64,000 nt of DNA, from positions 332,929-396,928 of the forward strand of contig JAKQNR010000021.1 in the NCBI GenBank assembly GCA_029565685.1, in the 5' to 3' direction. Positions 58,420 to 64,000 of this stretch are shown piece after piece. Position numbers and translations under genes: made by a program. The notes beneath the pieces were generated by a model, which was given only the letters and a program-made list of their open reading frames with translations, had not been told where the DNA came from and did not search any database. This DNA is from a bacterium (GTDB lineage Bacteria > Zhuqueibacterota > Zhuqueibacteria > Residuimicrobiales > Residuimicrobiaceae). How positions within the stretch are numbered: the stretch's first letter is position 1; each line of letters starts with the position of its first letter.

Positions 58420-61308
58420 TTAAAAGTCCACGCCAAAACCGATTTGAATTTTTCTTGGCGGAGAATACCATTCCGGTTTATTGTCGATTTCATCAGGCGT
58501 GAACACGCCCTCCTCGGCCAACCGCTCGTCGCGGACGACGCGCTGTTCCGGAAGCATCGCGTTCTCATAGGTGTTGCCGCTGGTTGTATAGATTCGATTT
58601 TGATTGAGATGGTCGAACAGGTTATACACATGGAGATAGACCATGCCCTTGAGGCCGCTGAGGGTCAGGCGTTTCTTGGCTTTGAAATCCACATTCCAGC
58701 GTATCGGGCGGCGAGCGGTGTTTTTAAACTCGCGATCCGGGAACAGCACCGTGCCCACCGAGGTAGGCGTATACGGCAGGCCGCTGCCGATGCTGGTGAT
58801 CAGGCTGGCGCTCCAGTTCCAGGGAAAACTGAGGATAGCGGTCGCATTTAAGGTGTGACGCTGATCCCAGTCGAGCGGCAGAATCTGCCGCTCGATGAAC
58901 TGCACCGGATTGGCGCCCAGACGGGCGGCTGCCTGAACGAGCTGAAGAAAAGCGGGATCAGAGGCGCTGCCGTCGGCATACTGAAACGTGTAATCAAATC
59001 CTCCGGAGAGAAAACCCTGCGGCAGCGTTTCCAAAGCGATGGTGATGCCTTTTACGTTGCCGTAATCGCGGTTCACATAGCGGGTGTACCCTACGGCATC
59101 CACCGTGGTGACGGCCTCGATGCCCAACTGGTTGCGAAAGTCCTTGTAAAAGAGCGTCAGATCCGCATTCACCGCCGCAGCCAGCGTCTGCTGCAGACCC
59201 ACCTCATAGGAAACCGTTCGTTCCGGTTTCAGCAGGCAGTTGCCCAATCGCATGCCGGCCAGCTGCGGCGGCGATAAAACCCGCAGCGGCTCATTATACA
59301 TCGTTTCGAAACTGGGGTGCTGGAAAAAATGGCCGTAGGCCACATGAAAGGCGCCTTTGTCTGAAACCGGAAATGAAAAACCCAGACGCGGACTCAGGTG
59401 GCACTGCATCGGCGCCTCTCGCAAATTGATGGGATCCCCCAGCAGATAGGATTCAATCCGTTTGTTGATGACATATTTTTCGTTCGCCTTAAAGATATCG
59501 AGGCGCACGCCCGCATTCAAAACGATTTCACCCATTTCAACCTTATCCTGAAGGTACAGCGCCGCCTCCATCGGCTGGATGTCATAGTCGCGATAGCGGG
59601 TAATCTCATCCGGACGGGGATAGCGATATTTCGTCGTCTGATAGGCGGCATCCCAGTTTTTCCAGTACTCGACCATTTGCTCCCAATAGGCGTTCCAGGG
59701 CAGACCGGCGCCCTTGATGGCCGTGGTGTATTTGTAACGATTCCATTCCTCGGTCTCCACCATGGGCCAGTAGTAGGTGTTGATGCGATGCTGTTTGATT
59801 TCAAATCCCATTTTTATCAGATTGCGGCGATCGACCTGCCAGTTGATATCCCCGTTGGCCAGGTACTGCTTGATATAATTTTTTCCTGATTTAGAGGCGT
59901 ACCCGCCGTCGGTGCTGCCGAGTGAAAAACCGTTGGAGGAGGCGTAGATCGGTTGAATGCCGCTGTCGCCGGGATAGTCGGCGATTTTATAGTCCGAGCG
60001 ATAATAGCTCTTGGCCCAGCTGTTCTGGTAAGAGAGGTGGAGATTATAAAAAAACCGGTCGGTCAGCATATGACGAAGGCTGAGAATGTGGTTGATGCCG
60101 TACCCCCAGGCGGTCGCCGCACCGTCGGGTTGATACCTTCTCGCCGCGCCGCCTCCCTGCGATTTGTTCAATGAGGAGAAAAGCGAATAGGATAGCGTCA
60201 GAGAGCGGAGCGGGGTGAAGGTCAGTTTGCCGCTTAAGGTCAACGCCCGGTTTTGCGTCAACGGACCCATCGACCGGTCGCCCGTCCGCAGAGAGTCGGG
60301 TATGGGCACTTCCGCCGACTGGGCGCTGGTGGAGGCGTAATGCTCCCGGTACCAGCGTCTGTAGGCGTCGATTTTCCAGCCGTCCAGTGGATTGAACCTT
60401 CGTTCATACCAGTAATAACTTTCGTGCTCGTTCAGGCGGACATTGGCCAGAAAGCCCAGCTTTTTTCGCCAGATCGGACCGGTCAGTGTAGCCTGAACAT
60501 CCTTTTCAGCCAGTGGATTGATTCTATCGATGCCCAGATAGATGTCGTTCTGGTTGCTGACATGGTCGCCGCCGTAGACCTGTACGCTGCCATGAATCCG
60601 GTCTTCCGGGTTTTTGGTGACGATGTTGACAACGCCGGATTGAGCGGAGCCGTATTCGGCGTTAAAGGTCCCGCTGATCACCTGCAGCTCTCTGATAAAG
60701 GCGTTTTCCACCGAGATGTTTTGACCGCCGCCTTGCGAGTACGCGTTGGTGATCGGCACGCCGTCCACCATGTACGCGACTTCGCGCTGCCGGCCGCCGC
60801 GAAAATGCATCTCACCGCTTTCGCCGGTCACGACGCCTGCTTGCAGCTGAATGATTTCAGAGAGCGTGGTGACCGGCAGATCCTGGATGGTTTCGGCGTC
60901 GGTGTAGGAAACGGTGCTGGTACGATCCCGCTCTAACAACGGCCGTTCCGCGGTGATCGTCACCGTTTGTCCCTCAATCGCCTGCTGGGAAAGGGCGATG
61001 TTTTGCACAGTGGTGCGATCGACGTTCACCTTGACGCCCTGTACCGTCGTGCGCGCGTACCCGATTATGGAAGCGGCGATGTCGCACTGACCGGGCGGCA
61101 CGTTGATAATCGTATAATAGCCTTCCGCATCAGATGTGGCGCCGATGGCCGTGCCGACGAGGACCACATTCGTCCCCGGCAAGCCTTCGTGAGTCACTTT
61201 ATCGGTAATCCGTCCGGTTATCTTGCCGGTTGTGCCGGCCAGGATCTCCATATAGGACAGTAACACCACCCATAGGCCTAGCATCCATTTGCCTTTTCGG
61301 GATGTCAT
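58420..61308 (-). CDS. TonB-dependent outer-membrane receptor with carboxypeptidase-regulatory-like domain
   Basis: 962 residues. Signal peptide, then a beta-sandwich domain (about 27-110: GKITGRITDKVTHEGLPGTNV, DAEGYYTIINVPPG) as in SusC-type receptors, a plug domain (ITAERPLLERDRTSTVSYT to NIVTKNPEDRIHGS near 235), and a 22-strand barrel ending IQIGFGVDF. It imports large substrates across the outer membrane with energy from TonB. TTGGGAGGCAG precedes the ATG. There is no SusD lipoprotein next to it; the large secreted protein follows in the same direction. Confidence 0.92.
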   Translation of the reverse strand: MTSRKGKWMLGLWVVLLSYMEILAGTTGKITGRITDKVTHEGLPGTNVVLVGTAIGATSDAEGYYTIINVPPGQCDIAASIIGYARTTVQGVKVNVDRTTVQNIALSQQAIEGQTVTITAERPLLERDRTSTVSYTDAETIQDLPVTTLSEIIQLQAGVVTGESGEMHFRGGRQREVAYMVDGVPITNAYSQGGGQNISVENAFIRELQVISGTFNAEYGSAQSGVVNIVTKNPEDRIHGSVQVYGGDHVSNQNDIYLGIDRINPLAEKDVQATLTGPIWRKKLGFLANVRLNEHESYYWYERRFNPLDGWKIDAYRRWYREHYASTSAQSAEVPIPDSLRTGDRSMGPLTQNRALTLSGKLTFTPLRSLTLSYSLFSSLNKSQGGGAARRYQPDGAATAWGYGINHILSLRHMLTDRFFYNLHLSYQNSWAKSYYRSDYKIADYPGDSGIQPIYASSNGFSLGSTDGGYASKSGKNYIKQYLANGDINWQVDRRNLIKMGFEIKQHRINTYYWPMVETEEWNRYKYTTAIKGAGLPWNAYWEQMVEYWKNWDAAYQTTKYRYPRPDEITRYRDYDIQPMEAALYLQDKVEMGEIVLNAGVRLDIFKANEKYVINKRIESYLLGDPINLREAPMQCHLSPRLGFSFPVSDKGAFHVAYGHFFQHPSFETMYNEPLRVLSPPQLAGMRLGNCLLKPERTVSYEVGLQQTLAAAVNADLTLFYKDFRNQLGIEAVTTVDAVGYTRYVNRDYGNVKGITIALETLPQGFLSGGFDYTFQYADGSASDPAFLQLVQAAARLGANPVQFIERQILPLDWDQRHTLNATAILSFPWNWSASLITSIGSGLPYTPTSVGTVLFPDREFKNTARRPIRWNVDFKAKKRLTLSGLKGMVYLHVYNLFDHLNQNRIYTTSGNTYENAMLPEQRVVRDERLAEEGVFTPDEIDNKPEWYSPPRKIQIGFGVDF

Positions 61309-61448
61309 ATCCTGCCTCCCAATAAATGCATGCTCTGAAAAAGATTAAAACAAAGCCTTTGGTAAATGGTCTGATCATCACTTTTTGCAGCAGACCGCTG
61401 CCGGCTTGCGGAAAACGCCTTCCATTCAGTGCGACGGCTGTTTTGGAA

Positions 61449-63605
61449 TCAGGGCTGTACGCGTTGTGCACGCTGCAAAGATCCGGAAGGGTGCGCTTTC
61501 AGGGTGATGGCTTTGGACTCGCCTTTTTTCAACTTGATCCGCGCGTTCTGCAAATCGAAATCACAATCTTTCCAGGCTGTCAAGACCACCCTCACGGACT
61601 GGTCTTCCACCGCTCCACTGACGCGAACTCCTAATCGAGAATAAATGTTTTTGAAAAGGCTTTTCCCGCTCCAGGGATTGCAGCGGGCGATCTCCAGCCC
61701 ACCATACCAGTCGTCCACTAAATTATGGACCAAGGACTGTGCGATCATCGCCATGGTGGTGAGGTAGTAGGTGCGGTCGTTGCCGCTTGATTCGTATATC
61801 TGTATCCAATCCGGGTCGACGAGATCCGAGCGCAGCAGGTTGTCCCAGTCTTTTTTCCACTCCTCGCTATCACCCATGCGGGTGCCGCTGAGGAGGAATT
61901 CTGCCAGCGTCCAGCCGGCGAAATGCGGCTGTTCTGCGTTGATGGTTATGTTATAGCGGCGTTCATAGGCGATCGTTTCAGGCTCGGACCGGTGCGGATA
62001 AAGCGGCAACAAGGCCAATGGATTCAGCTGCACCGGATGTTTTTGTGTGCCTGCGTTTTCATGCTTCGCCGCCTGGTTGGTGTAATAATATCCCCGCTCC
62101 GGCAACAGCGTCGGAAAAGCCAGGCCGTCGCGCAGCGCCTGTCGGTAAAAGCCGTCCTTATCCAGGCCGTACTCCACCGCTTTTTGGAAACAATACTGCG
62201 CACTGAACAACGCGCAGAGGTAATCCTTTTGATTGAAGGCGCCGTTTTCATCCAGACCGGTCGATGGCTCCACAAATAGATGCCAAAAGCCATCCGCCTC
62301 TTTTTTGCTGATGGCGCGGTAGAACAACGCTGTTTCGCGGATCACCGGCGCGGCGTATGTTTTCTTCCAATGTTCGTCGTTGACAAAGGCGGCGGTCTCG
62401 TCCATCATTCTCGCCAGCAGTCCGGAGATGTTGATAGAGTAGTGATTTTTAGTAGGAGGCGTGGGCTCATAGTATCCCTCAAATCCTGCATACGGGATCG
62501 CGGCCGGACAACAAAGGCCGTCGACGCCATAAAGCCTTTTTGACACCTGTTTCATGCCCTCAAGCCTTTCCGCCAGGTACTCGGCCCAGGATTTGACGAT
62601 GGACAGGTTTCCGGTGGCCAGCAAAACAGGCGGCAGAAACGCCAAATCTCCCGGAAAGACAAATGGCCATCCCCCACCGGTCAATCCCATCGGCGGCGCG
62701 ATGCCGGTTTTATCTTCATTGTGCGAATACAGGAGATACGCCATGGTCCGCACCCACATTTTTTGCGCATTGGCATCGGGCAGGCTCAGACATCCCATGC
62801 TTCCCCATTTTTCATGCCACCAGTTGATCGTGCGGGAGAGGGATTCGTCGGCCGTCGCTTTGGGCTCGGCGTTCACAGAGAGCAGCAGACGGTTCTCTCC
62901 TTGGCGCAAAACGAGGTGAAGGCGACCTTCCGCCTCCTTCGCTCCCGCATCGGTCCGCAGAAACAGCGTAGAGGACGCATTCAAACAGGATAGGTGGATT
63001 TTCCACAGGTCGGAGTCCAAGCGGATGGATGACGCTTGCTCCAGTTCCTGGCGGTAATGCACATGCAGCTTTTCAACCGGTTGCAGGACTACTTGCGGCG
63101 CTTTTCCATCTACGTCGATTTTGATGCCGCAGAGGTCTCTTTCGATGGGATCGAACCATGTCTTTACGGTTATTTTTGTCTCACCCGCCGCAAAACAGGT
63201 GGTTATCGTTCCGTCATAGAAGGACTGGTGCTGATGGCCGTCGGTGATCTCTTCCGTTTCGTTCTCCCAGAAAAGGCAAACCAGAGGAAGCAAATAATCC
63301 ATGCCGAACTTGGCCCGGGCAAAATGCTGCAGGTGGAAAAACCGCGGCACGCCGAATTTGAAATACTCCGGTTTACTTTGATCCAGATGCAATCCCAACG
63401 GGCCATAGAGGCTGCCGAACCGTCCGTTTCCCTGATAGAGATGGATGGTCGCGGTTTCCGGCCTGACGGTACGCACAATGTCCGCGCTGCTTACGGCTGA
63501 TTGGATCGAAAAATCGATTTTTTCCTCCGCCGGCAGCCCGCAATTTCCGCAGCTGCTGAGCAAGAGCATAAGGGCGGGGATGAACAGTCGAATCAAAGAT
63601 TTCAT
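61449..63605 (-). CDS. Six-hairpin glycosidase-like lipoprotein (GH65/GH95-related)
   Basis: 718 residues. Signal peptide with lipobox LLLSSC. An N-terminal beta domain (about 30-265, TIHLYQGNGRFGSLYGPLGLH) is followed by an (alpha/alpha)6-type domain with GGGWPFVFPGDLAFLPPVLL, NHYSINISGLLARMMDETAAF and FAGWTLAEFLLSG, and a short beta tail. This order, beta-sandwich then helical barrel, is that of GH65/GH95-like glycosidases. I cannot point to a certain catalytic acid. Start ATG 63605 or TTG 63608. It lies 140 bases before the TonB receptor gene in the same direction, pointing to sugar use. Confidence 0.65.
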   Translation of the reverse strand: MKSLIRLFIPALMLLLSSCGNCGLPAEEKIDFSIQSAVSSADIVRTVRPETATIHLYQGNGRFGSLYGPLGLHLDQSKPEYFKFGVPRFFHLQHFARAKFGMDYLLPLVCLFWENETEEITDGHQHQSFYDGTITTCFAAGETKITVKTWFDPIERDLCGIKIDVDGKAPQVVLQPVEKLHVHYRQELEQASSIRLDSDLWKIHLSCLNASSTLFLRTDAGAKEAEGRLHLVLRQGENRLLLSVNAEPKATADESLSRTINWWHEKWGSMGCLSLPDANAQKMWVRTMAYLLYSHNEDKTGIAPPMGLTGGGWPFVFPGDLAFLPPVLLATGNLSIVKSWAEYLAERLEGMKQVSKRLYGVDGLCCPAAIPYAGFEGYYEPTPPTKNHYSINISGLLARMMDETAAFVNDEHWKKTYAAPVIRETALFYRAISKKEADGFWHLFVEPSTGLDENGAFNQKDYLCALFSAQYCFQKAVEYGLDKDGFYRQALRDGLAFPTLLPERGYYYTNQAAKHENAGTQKHPVQLNPLALLPLYPHRSEPETIAYERRYNITINAEQPHFAGWTLAEFLLSGTRMGDSEEWKKDWDNLLRSDLVDPDWIQIYESSGNDRTYYLTTMAMIAQSLVHNLVDDWYGGLEIARCNPWSGKSLFKNIYSRLGVRVSGAVEDQSVRVVLTAWKDCDFDLQNARIKLKKGESKAITLKAHPSGSLQRAQRVQP

Positions 63606-63718
63606 CAAATTTTTTCTTTCACACGTGAACCGCGAAGGAGCAAAGCCCTCTTCCTAACGAGAAGAGACTAGGCTGCAGTTTTTCTGTCTTTTCTGATTCG
63701 GTTTTTATCGATAAGGTC

Positions 63719-64000
63719 CTATTTGATAATTACCAATCTTCCGGTTTTTTCGCCGATGCCCGGGGCTTGGATATGATAGATATAATTGCCAGGGGCGATG
63801 TGCATGTTGTCCTTGGACATGATGTCCCAGACCGCGGTGCCGTCGTTGATTTCGCTTTCATACTCGATGGTGTCGACCAGATAGCCCTGCACGGTAAAGA
63901 TGCGAATGGTGGCTTTGTTGGGCATATGAATGAAATGGAGCGCCATGGGCCCGCGTCCGGCCAGATAGGGGCTGGAGGGTTCCCAGAGCTCGGTGACGAT
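63719..64000 (-). CDS. C-terminal sorting-type module of a secreted protein (5' cut by window edge)
   Basis: 94 residues are visible, open to the window edge. They read as a complete FlgD-like C-terminal module: SSPYLAGRGPMALHFIHMP, ATIRIFTVQGYLVDTIEY, TAVWDIMSKDNMHIAPGNYIY and GEKTGRLVIIK. It is very similar in layout to the last ~100 residues of the large calcium-repeat protein in this window (GAGRGDRRIDFVNLP, TITIYTIAGKLVREIEH, KSGKLAIIK), so both are probably cargo of the same secretion route. The rest of the protein lies beyond the window. Confidence 0.8.
   Translation of the reverse strand: MVTELWEPSSPYLAGRGPMALHFIHMPNKATIRIFTVQGYLVDTIEYESEINDGTAVWDIMSKDNMHIAPGNYIYHIQAPGIGEKTGRLVIIK

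Overview
The window reads as a stretch of bacterial chromosome, most likely from an uncultured member of the Fibrobacteres-Chlorobi-Bacteroidetes (FCB) side of the tree, such as candidate phylum KSB1 or a Calditrichota relative. That placement is inference. It rests on three things: large secreted proteins ending in a FlgD-like or type-IX-like C-terminal module, PorV-type barrels beside TonB-dependent receptors with a carboxypeptidase-regulatory-like N-domain, and a full Bat operon. No phage, integrase, insertion sequence, CRISPR array or rRNA was seen. One tRNA gene (Leu, anticodon GAG) is present.

Layout: 1-3.7 kb holds the end of an outer-membrane barrel, a ComF-type phosphoribosyltransferase, gap-tpiA-secG (without pgk) and tRNA-Leu. 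3.9-9.9 kb holds a Tat-exported DUF362 protein with a fused NapH/NapG-like polyferredoxin, an acyl-CoA ligase, a STAS-kinase fusion and a membrane zinc protease. 10-17.9 kb is a protein-quality cluster (CbpA-like DnaJ, HtrA, FmdB-like zinc ribbon, DnaK, ClpB). A textbook sigma-54 promoter precedes its first gene. 18-29.2 kb is an eleven-gene Bat-type operon (MoxR, DUF58, BatA-E plus two short BatD-like proteins and two TPR lipoproteins, one carrying a SurA-like chaperone domain without a PPIase). 29.4-32.7 kb is a decayed accessory patch with a PadR regulator, a polyferredoxin, a broken ABC ATPase and a possible second gene remnant.

From 41.6 kb back to 32.7 kb on the minus strand runs a set of genes behind a near-consensus sigma-70 promoter: M29 aminopeptidase, a 70-residue SelW-like protein read through an in-frame UGA (selenocysteine), a TPR protein, a P5C dehydrogenase, a pseudouridine synthase, a stand-alone M4 propeptide-like lipoprotein and a large secreted thermolysin-like protease. 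From 41.7 to 53.5 kb the plus strand carries a DUF4139 protein, a Tat-exported enolase-superfamily enzyme, a DUF47/Pit phosphate pair, a TPR protein, a DapA-family aldolase, a two-domain esterase and a GH3 glycosidase lipoprotein. From 64 back to 53.6 kb on the minus strand lie the end of a secreted protein, a six-hairpin glycosidase-like lipoprotein, a TonB-dependent receptor, a giant calcium-repeat secreted protein and a PorV-like barrel. This last part looks like a glycan-capture locus built on a receptor / secreted cargo / PorV trio in place of SusC/SusD.

The most notable observations are the selenoprotein that ordinary gene calling breaks, with a SECIS-like hairpin and a GTGA-coupled, possibly frameshifted TPR partner; the sigma-54-driven chaperone cluster; the stand-alone protease propeptide beside its likely protease; and the receptor/cargo/PorV trio. 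All family assignments come from reading motifs by eye. No database search was run.
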